Shown here: one piece after another, positions 16,456 to 24,653 of the stretch
Numbering within the stretch: the first letter of the stretch is position 1
Layout: each line of letters opens with the position of its first letter
Assembly: GCA_963836085.1 (NCBI GenBank)
Contig: CAWIHT010000009.1
Location: 1 to 64,000, forward strand
Reading direction: 5' to 3'
Origin: JAHEEL01 sp963836085
Lineage (GTDB): Bacteria; Actinomycetota; Acidimicrobiia; Spongiisociales; UBA5794
DNA: 64,000 bases
Position numbers and translations under genes: made by a program
The notes under the pieces: generated by a model
The model's input: only the letters and a program-made list of their open reading frames with translations
Databases searched by the model: none
Told to the model about the DNA's origin: nothing

Positions 16456-17361
16456 ATGGAATATCAACTTTCTCACCTCAGCGAGCTGGAAGCTGAGGGG
16501 ATCCACATCATCAGGGAGGCGGTCGCCGAATCCGAGCGACCGGTACTCCTGTTCTCGGGCGGTAAGGACTCGGCGGTGCTGCTGTGGCTTGCCGTAAAGG
16601 CGTTCTCTCCAGCACGGCTTCCATTCCCCGTCATGCACGTCGACACCGGTCACAACTTTCCGGAAGTGATCGAGTTCCGCGACCGGATCGTCGCCGAACT
16701 CGACGCCGAACTGATCGTCGCGTCGGTGCAGGATGCCATCGACGAAGGACGGGTCGCTGAAGACACCGGCCCGCGGGCCAGCAGGAACCGGCTCCAGACC
16801 GAACCACTCCTCAGGGCGATCGAATCCCACAAGTACGACTCGGTGTTCGGCGGAGGGCGGCGAGACGAAGAGAAGGCCCGGGCGAAAGAGCGCGTGTTCT
16901 CATTCCGCGACGACTTCGGACAGTGGGACCCCAAGAACCAGCGGCCGGAGTTGTGGAACCTCTACAACGGCCGCCATCGAAATGGCGAGCACATGCGTGT
17001 GTTCCCGATCTCGAACTGGACCGAGATGGATGTGTGGCAGTACATCGAGCGAGAGAACATCGAACTCCCTTCGGTGTACTTCTCCCACCAGCGTCTCGTC
17101 TTCGAGCGCGATGGCATGCTGATGGCCGAGTCCGATGTCATCCAACGTTTCGACCATGAAGAGGTCTTCGAGGCCACCGTCCGATTCCGCACCGTGGGCG
17201 ACATGTCATGCACCGGTGCGTTCCCATCCACCGCGGCCACGCTCGCCGACATCATTGACGAGGTGTCCGCATCACGCATCACCGAGCGAGGCGCAAGCCG
17301 TGCCGACGACCTGACAGCCGAGGCTGCCATGGAAGATCGGAAGCGGGAGGGGTACTTCTAG
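16456..17361 (+). CDS. cysD: Sulfate adenylyltransferase subunit 2 (copy 2)
   Basis: This is the second copy, 301 residues, protein identical to 9656-10561. The only base change seen is synonymous (16806). SGGKDS PP-loop and GGGRRDEEKARAKER are present. Confidence 0.96.
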   Translation: MEYQLSHLSELEAEGIHIIREAVAESERPVLLFSGGKDSAVLLWLAVKAFSPARLPFPVMHVDTGHNFPEVIEFRDRIVAELDAELIVASVQDAIDEGRVAEDTGPRASRNRLQTEPLLRAIESHKYDSVFGGGRRDEEKARAKERVFSFRDDFGQWDPKNQRPELWNLYNGRHRNGEHMRVFPISNWTEMDVWQYIERENIELPSVYFSHQRLVFERDGMLMAESDVIQRFDHEEVFEATVRFRTVGDMSCTGAFPSTAATLADIIDEVSASRITERGASRADDLTAEAAMEDRKREGYF

Positions 17362-18624
17362 ATGTCCATGGAATTGGTACGGCTGGCTACGACCGGGTCG
17401 GTCGATGACGGCAAGAGCACGCTGATCGGCCGGATGCTCTACGACACCAAACAGATCTTCCAAGACCAGCTCGAGGCGATCGAGACCGCGAGCAAGAATC
17501 GCGGCAACGACTACGTCGATCTTGCGCTGCTCACCGATGGCCTTCGGGCCGAACGCGAACAGGGCATCACGATCGATGTCGCGTACCGGTACTTCGCCAC
17601 GCCGAAACGCAAGTTCGTGCTCGCCGACACGCCCGGTCACATCCAATACACCCGCAACATGGTCACCGGCGCTTCGATGGCCGACATCGTCCTGCTGCTG
17701 GTCGACGCCCGTGCCGGGATTCTCGAGCAGACGAGGCGCCACTCGTTCATCACGTCGCTCTTGCAGGTCCCTCACCTGGTGCTCTGCGTCAACAAGATGG
17801 ATCTCGTCGACTACTCGCAGGAGCGGTACGACGAGATCGTCGATGAGTTTCGGAAGTTCGCGGCGCGCCTCGACATCCACGATCTCCGGTTCGTGCCGAT
17901 CTCGGCGCTCGAGGGCGACAACGTCGTCGACGAGTCGGACAAGATGCCGTGGTACAAGGGCCAGTCGGTCCTCCACTTGCTCGAAGACATCTACGTGTCA
18001 TCGGACCGGAACCTGATCGACTGTCGGTTCCCGGTTCAGTACGTGATACGCCCCCATCGCCGCGGGTTCCAGGACTACCGGGGCTACGCCGGGCAGATTG
18101 CCGGCGGTGTCTTCAAGCCGGGCGACGATGTCGTGGTGCTGCCCTCCGGATTCGAGAGCAAGATCGCCAGCATCGACACCTACGACGGTCCGGTGGATGA
18201 AGCGATGCCGCCGATGTCGGTGACGATGCGTCTCGAAGACGACATCGATATCTCACGCGGTGACATGATCTGCCGGCCCCACAACCAGCCGGAAGTGGGG
18301 CAGGAGATCGACGCGATGGTGTGCTGGCTCAGCGAGACCGCCGTGCTGCGACCGGGCGCCAAGTACGCCATCAAACACACGACCCGATGGGCACGGACCC
18401 TCGTCAAGGATCTCCAGTACCGCCTCGACATCAACACGCTCCACCGGGACGAGTCCGCCGACCAACTCGTGCTGAACGAGATCGGCCGGATCCGCTTGCG
18501 CACGACGCAGCCGCTCTTCTTCGATCCCTATCGCCAGAATCGCGAGACGGGTTCGTTCATCCTCGTCGATGAAGCGACGAACGCCACGGTGGGGGCGGGG
18601 ATGATCACCGGGCCGGCTCAATGA
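17362..18624 (+). CDS. cysN: Sulfate adenylyltransferase subunit 1, GTPase (copy 2)
   Basis: This is the second copy of the 420-residue GTPase with all G motifs. It differs from copy 1 only at the penultimate residue (P instead of L); three further base changes are synonymous. It is followed by cysC with a 4-base overlap. Confidence 0.96.
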   Translation: MSMELVRLATTGSVDDGKSTLIGRMLYDTKQIFQDQLEAIETASKNRGNDYVDLALLTDGLRAEREQGITIDVAYRYFATPKRKFVLADTPGHIQYTRNMVTGASMADIVLLLVDARAGILEQTRRHSFITSLLQVPHLVLCVNKMDLVDYSQERYDEIVDEFRKFAARLDIHDLRFVPISALEGDNVVDESDKMPWYKGQSVLHLLEDIYVSSDRNLIDCRFPVQYVIRPHRRGFQDYRGYAGQIAGGVFKPGDDVVVLPSGFESKIASIDTYDGPVDEAMPPMSVTMRLEDDIDISRGDMICRPHNQPEVGQEIDAMVCWLSETAVLRPGAKYAIKHTTRWARTLVKDLQYRLDINTLHRDESADQLVLNEIGRIRLRTTQPLFFDPYRQNRETGSFILVDEATNATVGAGMITGPAQ

Positions 18625-19209
18625 CCGAGAACGTCGTCTGGCACCCCGGAGCCGTCGACCGCTCCGAGCGCGCCGCGGTGACCGGCGGTCCCGGGATGAC
18701 CGTGTGGATGACCGGCCTCTCCGGAAGCGGCAAGTCGACCATTGCGGCGCTTGTCGAGGAGGAACTGATCAACGCTGGTCGAGCCGCGTACTCGCTTGAC
18801 GGTGACAACGTGCGGCACGGACTCAATGGAGACCTCGGATTCAGCGCAGATGACCGGACCGAGAACGTGCGACGGAACGGTGAGGTTGCCCGCCTGATGG
18901 CGGACGCCGGCCTCGTGGTGCTCGTGCCGGTGATCAGCCCCTATCAGCGGGATCGGGACACGGTTCGTGCTGCTCACGAGCGCGCCGGGATCCCCTTCGT
19001 CGAGGTCTACATCGCGACGCCGATCGACGTGTGCGAGGCACGCGACCCCAAGGGCCTCTACGCACAGGGCCCGTGCCGGAGACCTCCCCAACTTCACCGG
19101 TATCGACGATCCGTACGAGGAACCGGTCGATCCCGATCTGCGGGTCGATGCGGGATCCCTGTCGCCGGAAGCTGCCGCAACGGCGATCATCGAACTGATC
19201 AACGCCTGA
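18621..19209 (+). pseudogene. cysC: Adenylylsulfate kinase with 1-base insertion (copy 2)
   Basis: This copy keeps the natural 3' end of cysC but has one extra A near 19064 (CGCACAGGG instead of CGCCAGGG in copy 1). After GLYA the frame is lost and the shifted frame ends at 19232. The original frame resumes as RARAGDLPNFTG and ends with AIIELINA at 19209. The loss of frame falls in the C-terminal lid region that binds APS, so the product is probably inactive. Together with the chimeric copy 1, no complete cysC is encoded in the window unless the insertion is a sequencing error. Confidence 0.85.
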
Positions 19210-19258
19210 GTATCTCCACACGGCGACCGTAGGCCATGGGCTTGAGGCTCCTTCGGCG

Positions 19259-19264
19259 TATAGT
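19259..19264 (+). promoter_or_regulatory. Candidate -10 element of pseB
   Basis: TATAGT ends 8 bases before the pseB ATG at 19273, again suggesting a leaderless transcript. No convincing -35 hexamer at 16-18 bases was found. Confidence 0.45.
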
Positions 19265-19272
19265 GGACGACC

Positions 19273-20277
19273 ATGCTTGATGGAAAAAACGTACTGATCA
19301 CCGGCGGGACCGGATCGTTCGGCAAGCGGTTCGCTGCTACAGCGCTTGCTCGCTACAACCCGAGCAAGGTGATCATCTACAGCCGGGACGAACTGAAGCA
19401 GTTCGAGATGCAGCATCTCGAACCGTTCGCGTCGGCTCACAGCCAGATGCGTTGGTTCCTCGGGGATGTTCGCGATGAGCAGCGCCTACGGAAGGCCCTC
19501 GAGGGCGTCGACATCGTCATTCACGCTGCGGCGCTCAAGCAGGTGCCCGCGGCCGAGTACAACCCGTTCGAAGCCGTCAAGACCAACATCCTCGGTGCGG
19601 AGAACGTCATCAATGCGTCGATGGACAATGATGTTCAACGCGTCGTTGCGTTGAGCACCGACAAGGCCGCTGCCCCGATCAACCTCTACGGGACCACGAA
19701 GCTCGCGTCGGACAAGCTGTTCGTCGCAGCCAACAACCATCGGGGTCATCGGGAGATCCGATTCTCGGCGGTCCGATACGGCAACGTGATGGGCAGCCGC
19801 GGATCCGTCATTCCGTTCTTCATGGAGCGCGCCGGCAGCGGCGTGCTGCCGATCACCGATCCGGAGATGACCCGCTTCAGCATCACGCTCCAAGAAGGCG
19901 TTGACTTCGTCCTCGCATCGCTCGAACGGATGTGGGGCGGTGAACTCTTCGTGCCGAAGATCCCGTCGTACCGAATCCTCGACATCGCCAAGGCCATTGA
20001 TCCCGACGCGCGCATCGACATCGTCGGTATCCGACCCGGGGAGAAGGTTCACGAGGATCTGATTACCAGAACCGATGCGCTTTCGACGGTTGAGTTCGAT
20101 GACTACTACGTCATCAAGCCGTCATATCGCCAGTGGGACGAAGAGGAGTTCCGGCTCACCAGCGGCCCGGCACCGGGCGCTGCGCCTCCGCCCGGGTTCC
20201 GCTACAGCAGCGACATGAACGACACGTTCTTGACGGTCGACGATTTGCGACAGCTCATCGCAACGGAGATCGGATGA
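19273..20277 (+). CDS. pseB: UDP-N-acetylglucosamine 4,6-dehydratase (inverting)
   Basis: This is the first enzyme of pseudaminic acid synthesis: it dehydrates UDP-GlcNAc and inverts C5. The 334-residue SDR shows ITGGTGSFGKRF, DELKQFEMQ, HAAALKQVPAAEYNP, the catalytic-region STDKAAAPINLYGTTK and RYGNVMGSRGSVIPFF. These match PseB/FlaA1 rather than the retaining CapD type. It overlaps pseC by ATGA and is preceded by the end of the sulfate module. Confidence 0.93.
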   Translation: MLDGKNVLITGGTGSFGKRFAATALARYNPSKVIIYSRDELKQFEMQHLEPFASAHSQMRWFLGDVRDEQRLRKALEGVDIVIHAAALKQVPAAEYNPFEAVKTNILGAENVINASMDNDVQRVVALSTDKAAAPINLYGTTKLASDKLFVAANNHRGHREIRFSAVRYGNVMGSRGSVIPFFMERAGSGVLPITDPEMTRFSITLQEGVDFVLASLERMWGGELFVPKIPSYRILDIAKAIDPDARIDIVGIRPGEKVHEDLITRTDALSTVEFDDYYVIKPSYRQWDEEEFRLTSGPAPGAAPPPGFRYSSDMNDTFLTVDDLRQLIATEIG

Positions 20278-21416
20278 CCGGTCGGTACGTTCCCTACGGT
20301 CGGCAGATCATCGACGAAGACGACATCAACGCGGTGGCAGATGTGCTCCGCGGTGACTGGTTGACCACCGGGCCGATGGTCGATCAGTTCGAAGCGGCTT
20401 TCGGAACCTACGTTGGAGCCGATCATGCGGTCGCCGTCGCAAACGGCACCGCCGCGCTCCACCTCACGATGCTGGCGGCTGATATTGGCCCAGGCGACGA
20501 AGTGATCGTTGCTTCGATGACGTTCGCTGCGAGCGCCAACGCCGCGCGATTCGTTGGAGCCGAGGTCGTGTTCGCCGATGTTCGCGATGACACGCTCACC
20601 ATCGATCCGGACCATGTCGCCGCTCTGATCACCGACCGGACCCGTGCCATCGTCGCTGTTGACTACGCCGGCATTCCCTGTGATCTCGACGATCTCCTCG
20701 CGCTCGCGGATCGGCACGAGCTGATGCTGATTGAAGACGCATGCCACGCTCCGGGAGCGACGTATCGGGGACGCAGAATCGGAAGTGTCGCTCACCTCAC
20801 AGCTTTCAGCTTCCATCCGGTGAAGCATTTGACGACAGGCGAAGGTGGCATGGTCACTACCAACGACGCCGAACTCGCCTCTCGACTCAAGCAGTTCCGC
20901 AATCATGGCATTGTCACCGACTTCCGGCAGCGCGAGGACCTCGGGACGTGGGTGTATGACATGGCGGATCTCGGCTTCAACTACCGCCTTCCCGATATCA
21001 ACTGCGCCCTCGGACTCTCGCAACTGACCAAGCTCGATGGGTGGGTCGCTCGACGTCAGGAAATCGCACGCCGATACGCCGACGCATTCTCTGTTGTCGA
21101 TCACGTGCGGACGCCATCCGTGCCAGACGACCGGGAGAGCTCCTGGCATCTCTACCCGATCCGCTTGGTCGGGGACAACAGCGCGGAGCTTCGGAGCAGG
21201 GCTTTCGAGTTGTTGCGCGGCCAGGGGATCGGCGTCAACGTCCACTACCTGCCGGTCTACCTCCACAGCTACTACCGGGCGCTCGGCTACGAGCCGGGCC
21301 TGTGCCCGGTTGCCGAGGCGGCATACGACGGACTCCTCTCGCTGCCGATGTGGCCTGGACTGGACAAGCGAGATCAGGATTTCGTCATCAACCTGCTCTC
21401 CGATATCCAGGCCTAG
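20274..21416 (+). CDS. pseC: UDP-4-amino-4,6-dideoxy-N-acetyl-beta-L-altrosamine transaminase
   Basis: This PLP-dependent DegT/DnrJ/EryC1-family aminotransferase has 380 residues and acts on the PseB product. It has the opening VPYGRQIIDEDDINAVADVL, a substrate/PLP region VANGTAALHL, DACHAPGA, and the PLP lysine in FSFHPVKHLTTGEGG. The start ATG at 20274 overlaps the pseB stop; a longer upstream frame inside pseB is not credible. It faces pseI convergently with 36 bases between. Confidence 0.93.
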   Translation: MTGRYVPYGRQIIDEDDINAVADVLRGDWLTTGPMVDQFEAAFGTYVGADHAVAVANGTAALHLTMLAADIGPGDEVIVASMTFAASANAARFVGAEVVFADVRDDTLTIDPDHVAALITDRTRAIVAVDYAGIPCDLDDLLALADRHELMLIEDACHAPGATYRGRRIGSVAHLTAFSFHPVKHLTTGEGGMVTTNDAELASRLKQFRNHGIVTDFRQREDLGTWVYDMADLGFNYRLPDINCALGLSQLTKLDGWVARRQEIARRYADAFSVVDHVRTPSVPDDRESSWHLYPIRLVGDNSAELRSRAFELLRGQGIGVNVHYLPVYLHSYYRALGYEPGLCPVAEAAYDGLLSLPMWPGLDKRDQDFVINLLSDIQA

Positions 21417-21452
21417 GAGCGTCGGCTCCCGAGCACTGGTCGCCAGAGCGAC

Positions 21453-22514
21453 CTAGGTCGCTTCTCCGACGTCGTCCCACTGAAGCGGATCGCCGTGGCT
21501 GAGGGCCCTCGCTGCTCGTCGTCCGAGCACCTGGGGGAGATGATCCGGAGATAGCCCTCCGGTCGGGCGCACGGAGCGGACGTTCTCCGTTGTGAAGACG
21601 CCGCCGATCGGGATATCGTTGGAGACGTACAGCGAACGACGGAATCGCAACCCCGCTACCTCGTGCTCGGTCGGCCCATACGAGACGTCGCCGACGGCTG
21701 CCTCCACCGTCCTGATCCCACTGACGAGCTCCTTGAGATCGTCCATCTCCAGAGAGAACGCGCTGTCGGGTCCGCCGGCACCGCGATCGAGCGTCACGTG
21801 CTTCTCGACGATCGTCGCGCCCAGTGCCACTGCGGCAAGAGGAACCGCGATGTCGAGCGTGTGGTCGGACAGTCCGATCGGTACCCCGAAGGTCTCGGCC
21901 AAATGGCCAATGGTCCGGAGGTTGACGTCGGATGCCGGGGCCGGATAGGCGCTCGTGCACTTGAGGAGGGCGATCTCTTCTGCTCCCGCTTCACGAGCGG
22001 TGGCCACTGCATGGGCGATCTCCTCCAGGCTTGCCATCCCCGTTGAGATTATGAGCGGCTTGCCGGTTGCCGCCATGGTTGCAATCAGTTGCGAGTCGGT
22101 GATCTCTGCCGAGGCGACCTTGTAGGCCGGGACGTTCATCTCTTCGAGGAAGTCGATCGCCGTTGCATCGAATGGGCTGCTGAAGACCGCGATGCCGAGT
22201 TCTTCTCCTCGCTCTTTGAGGATCGGCTGCCACTCCCACGGCATCGCGGCCTCGGTGTAGAGGTTGTGGAGCGTCCTGCCATCCCAGAGCGTTCCGCCGG
22301 AGACGCGGAAGGCCGCGGCATCGGAGTCCAGTGTGAGCGTGTCGGCCGTATACGTCTGGAGCTTCACCGCGTCTACTCCGGCGGCGGCGCACGATTCGAG
22401 TAGCTCAAGAGCCCGGTCGAGTTCCCCGTCGTGGTTCGCGGACATCTCGGCGATGAAGTAGGTCGGGTGCCCGGGACCGATCGTCCGATCGGCGATGCAG
22501 ATGGTTGTCGACAC
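21453..22514 (-). CDS. pseI: Pseudaminic acid synthase
   Basis: This NeuB-family enzyme has 353 residues and condenses 2,4-diacetamido-2,4,6-trideoxy-L-altrose with phosphoenolpyruvate. The TIM-barrel shows FIAEMSANHDGELDRA, AVKLQTYTADT, FSSPFDATAIDFLEE, ISTGMAS, LLKCTSAYPAP, GLSDHT and EKHVTLDR. The C-terminal antifreeze-like SAF domain has RRSLYVSNDI. The sequence resembles PseI more than sialic acid synthase, as the neighbours confirm. The GTG start at 22514 has a GGAGG 8 bases upstream. It is last in the pseG-pseH-maoC-pseI series. Confidence 0.93.
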   Translation of the reverse strand: MSTTICIADRTIGPGHPTYFIAEMSANHDGELDRALELLESCAAAGVDAVKLQTYTADTLTLDSDAAAFRVSGGTLWDGRTLHNLYTEAAMPWEWQPILKERGEELGIAVFSSPFDATAIDFLEEMNVPAYKVASAEITDSQLIATMAATGKPLIISTGMASLEEIAHAVATAREAGAEEIALLKCTSAYPAPASDVNLRTIGHLAETFGVPIGLSDHTLDIAVPLAAVALGATIVEKHVTLDRGAGGPDSAFSLEMDDLKELVSGIRTVEAAVGDVSYGPTEHEVAGLRFRRSLYVSNDIPIGGVFTTENVRSVRPTGGLSPDHLPQVLGRRAARALSHGDPLQWDDVGEAT

Positions 22515-22609
22515 TATGAACCTCCAGGAGTCCCTCAGGCGGTGCCGCCAATCCTAGTGAGAGGCTTCCGTCTCAGACCGCCCGTGGGAGGCTTCTTCGC
22601 TTTCGCGTT

Positions 22610-23008
22610 CTAGGGAGCTTCGTCGACGAGAACGGAGGCTTCTCCGGAAACGATGATCGTGCCGTCCTGCTTCGAGCATGTGGTCGACAGGGTGGAGAAT
22701 CGCTTCACTGGGTCCCACGTCATGACCTCCACGGTCGCCGTGATGACATCGCCGATGAAGACGGGAGCTCGGAATGTGAGTTGCTGCGAGAGATACACCG
22801 TTCCCGGTCCGGGGAGGTCATTCGCCAGCGTTGCAGAAATCAGTGATCCCGCGATCATTCCATGAGCGATGCGGCGACCAAATCGGGTCTTGGCGGCGTA
22901 CTCCTCTTCCATGTGTACGGGATTTCGATCACCGCTGACCTCGGCGAACGCTGACACGAGATCGTCATCCACCGTCAACGATCGTTGTGCCTGCTCTCCG
23001 ACATTCAT
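22610..23008 (-). CDS. MaoC-like (R)-specific enoyl-CoA hydratase family protein
   Basis: This 132-residue single hotdog domain has the hydratase signature SGDRNPVHMEEEYA and RRIAHGMIAGSLIS, where the Asp and His of the family's catalytic dyad are present. The ATG at 23008 has a good GAGGTG Shine-Dalgarno that overlaps the pseH stop region, so a TTG upstream at 23023 is unlikely. MaoC proteins act on acyl-CoAs and are not a known part of pseudaminic acid synthesis. Its place between pseH and pseI, 7 bases after the pseH stop, suggests co-expression and possibly supply of an unusual acyl group, but that is speculation. Confidence 0.85.
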   Translation of the reverse strand: MNVGEQAQRSLTVDDDLVSAFAEVSGDRNPVHMEEEYAAKTRFGRRIAHGMIAGSLISATLANDLPGPGTVYLSQQLTFRAPVFIGDVITATVEVMTWDPVKRFSTLSTTCSKQDGTIIVSGEASVLVDEAP

Positions 23009-23015
23009 AGTCACC

Positions 23016-23564
23016 TCAGACAAGTCCTCGAGGTTCGAGCTTTGCTCGGAGGCTCGGTTCGATCTCGGCCCACTCGTCGTCCATGATCGACAAGCATGCG
23101 ACGTCGATGTACTCGCCGTCCCTGATGAACTGGTCGCGGAGCGTGCCGTCGACCGTGAACCCGAACTTCTGATGCATCGAGATGACTCGCGGGTTCAGAG
23201 AGAGAACCTCGCACGCCAGCTTGTGGAGACCGAGTTCCCGAAACACATAGTTCAGGGTTGTGTACTCGACGTAGCTTCCAACCCCACGGCCCCGCACACT
23301 CGGGTCGGCCAGGTAGAAGGCCCACTTTGCTCGGGAGTTCTCGACATCGATCTCGTAGATGTTGACGAGACCAACGGGACTCTCGTCGAGCAGGATGATC
23401 CAGTACCTCCGCTGAGGATCGGCCATCGCGGCTGCGAACCAGCGAGCGTGCTCTTCAACGCCGATCTCGTGTGTCGAGTACATGAACTCAGAGATCTCGG
23501 GGAGATTTCTCCACGTTCTCAGCATCTCGCGGTCTGTCTCAAGAACGTCTCGAAGCCCAATCAC
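23016..23564 (-). CDS. pseH: UDP-4-amino-4,6-dideoxy-N-acetyl-beta-L-altrosamine N-acetyltransferase
   Basis: This GNAT-family enzyme has 182 residues and acetylates the 4-amino group made by PseC. Family features are a start resembling LRDVLETDREMLRTWRNLPE, the acetyl-CoA loop SVRGRGVGSYVEY and LSLNPRVISMHQKFGFTVDG. The GTG start overlaps the pseG stop (GTGA). Length and motifs agree with PseH. Confidence 0.9.
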   Translation of the reverse strand: MIGLRDVLETDREMLRTWRNLPEISEFMYSTHEIGVEEHARWFAAAMADPQRRYWIILLDESPVGLVNIYEIDVENSRAKWAFYLADPSVRGRGVGSYVEYTTLNYVFRELGLHKLACEVLSLNPRVISMHQKFGFTVDGTLRDQFIRDGEYIDVACLSIMDDEWAEIEPSLRAKLEPRGLV

Positions 23565-24577
23565 GGTCGCCTCCCTGGGGTCAGCAATCTGGCGACAACT
23601 CTGTCGACGCCACGCCCATCAACGAGTCGTTGCCCCGCTGCGGACATCTGAATTCTGTCGGCCCGACTCTCAACGAGTCGGCTGATAGCACCGAGGATCG
23701 TACTCGTATCGAGTGTGTCTATGGGGCCGAGCCTCAGAGCGATCCCGTGGTCGTCGAGGTACTGCGACTGCAGCACCTGATTCTCCGCCACGTCGACGAC
23801 GGCAAAGGGGAGGCCGAGGAAGAGGAACTCTCTCGTGGCGGCCCCTCCGGCCGTGAGCCCAATGTCACAACGCGCGATGAGATCTGCCATGTTCTCGACG
23901 TGCGGCAGGAGGCTGATCAAATCGTCTGGAGCGACGTCATCGCGAGCTGAATCCGGGATGCCGCCGGCGACGGAGATCTCCAGATCGAGCCCTGACAAGC
24001 CCCGGAGGACGCGGGACAGCCAGTCCGGGTCGGGCAGTCCTCCCAGGCTGACCAGCAACCGCTTCGGAGTGTCGCGGACAACTCGCGTCTGCCCGATCCA
24101 CGGACGGAACTCCGCTCGGAGCAATGCGTACTGAGGGCCGAGGAGGAAGCGTCCATCGTCGTGCCAGTTGGCATACAGCGACGGATTGGCGTGAACGGTC
24201 TGGTTCAAGATGAGATCTGCGGGATAGCCATCGGCATGGCCGTTGTCGTCGGCCAGAAGCATTCGGAATCCCGACGTCATGATGGCCTGCTGGTATGCCG
24301 CGGAGTAGTCGTAGCCGTCTGCGATGACCCAGTCGGCGTCGATCACGCGAGCACGATGAACAGTGGACTCAGCATCCTCGCTGGAGCCGGGAATAGCGTC
24401 AAGGTCCAATGATTCCAGGCCCTGAGCAGTCAGCCGATCGCGCAGGCTTTCGGGACAGGCGTGCAGAAAGCAGACGTTGTGCCCTTCCCGTTTGAGCTCC
24501 TGGGCCAGACCCAGGACGCGCATCACATGGCCGCTCCCGGTCTCCAGGGATGCGTCGGCGCGGATCAGGAAGTTCAC
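23561..24577 (-). CDS. pseG: UDP-2,4-diacetamido-2,4,6-trideoxy-beta-L-altropyranose hydrolase
   Basis: This GT-B-fold (GT28-like) nucleotidase has 338 residues and removes UDP before the PseI step. The N-terminus IRADASLETGSGHVMRVLGLA contains the GSGH motif with the catalytic His of PseG. The C-terminal nucleotide-binding part includes GGAATREFLFLGLPFAVVDVAENQ. The GTG at 24577 is chosen because homology begins there; upstream sequence in frame looks non-coding. It lies 76 bases after the large TPR gene. Confidence 0.92.
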   Translation of the reverse strand: MNFLIRADASLETGSGHVMRVLGLAQELKREGHNVCFLHACPESLRDRLTAQGLESLDLDAIPGSSEDAESTVHRARVIDADWVIADGYDYSAAYQQAIMTSGFRMLLADDNGHADGYPADLILNQTVHANPSLYANWHDDGRFLLGPQYALLRAEFRPWIGQTRVVRDTPKRLLVSLGGLPDPDWLSRVLRGLSGLDLEISVAGGIPDSARDDVAPDDLISLLPHVENMADLIARCDIGLTAGGAATREFLFLGLPFAVVDVAENQVLQSQYLDDHGIALRLGPIDTLDTSTILGAISRLVESRADRIQMSAAGQRLVDGRGVDRVVARLLTPGRRP

Positions 24578-24653
24578 GGTGTCATCGGTCCTACGGGTGG
24601 GTGAATGGGGTTGGCGTCGCCGGTCTCGGAGGCACTGCCACTGACGTCCAGAT

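Larger units (their letters stand above)
12336..19127. repeat. Tandem duplication, unit 2 (about 6.79 kb)
   Basis: This is the second copy of 5536-12326 in direct orientation. It is one base longer because of an extra A near 19064 in cysC. Its left end is the novel ugd-cysC junction, and its right end runs into the natural 3' end of cysC and then the pse genes. It therefore holds the ancestral right flank, while unit 1 holds the ancestral left flank. Confidence 0.97.

Noticed and set aside
19055..19075. Programmed frameshift in cysC copy 2
   Set aside because: No slippery heptamer or following structure is evident, and copy 1 shows the unshifted sequence; an insertion is simpler.
5500..19200. 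Insertion sequence or transposon as carrier of the duplication
   Set aside because: No transposase, terminal inverted repeat or target-site duplication at 5536, 12327-12335 or 19127.
20202..21266. Minus-strand frame of 354 codons opposite pseC
   Set aside because: No recognisable domain, while pseC is a clear aminotransferase.
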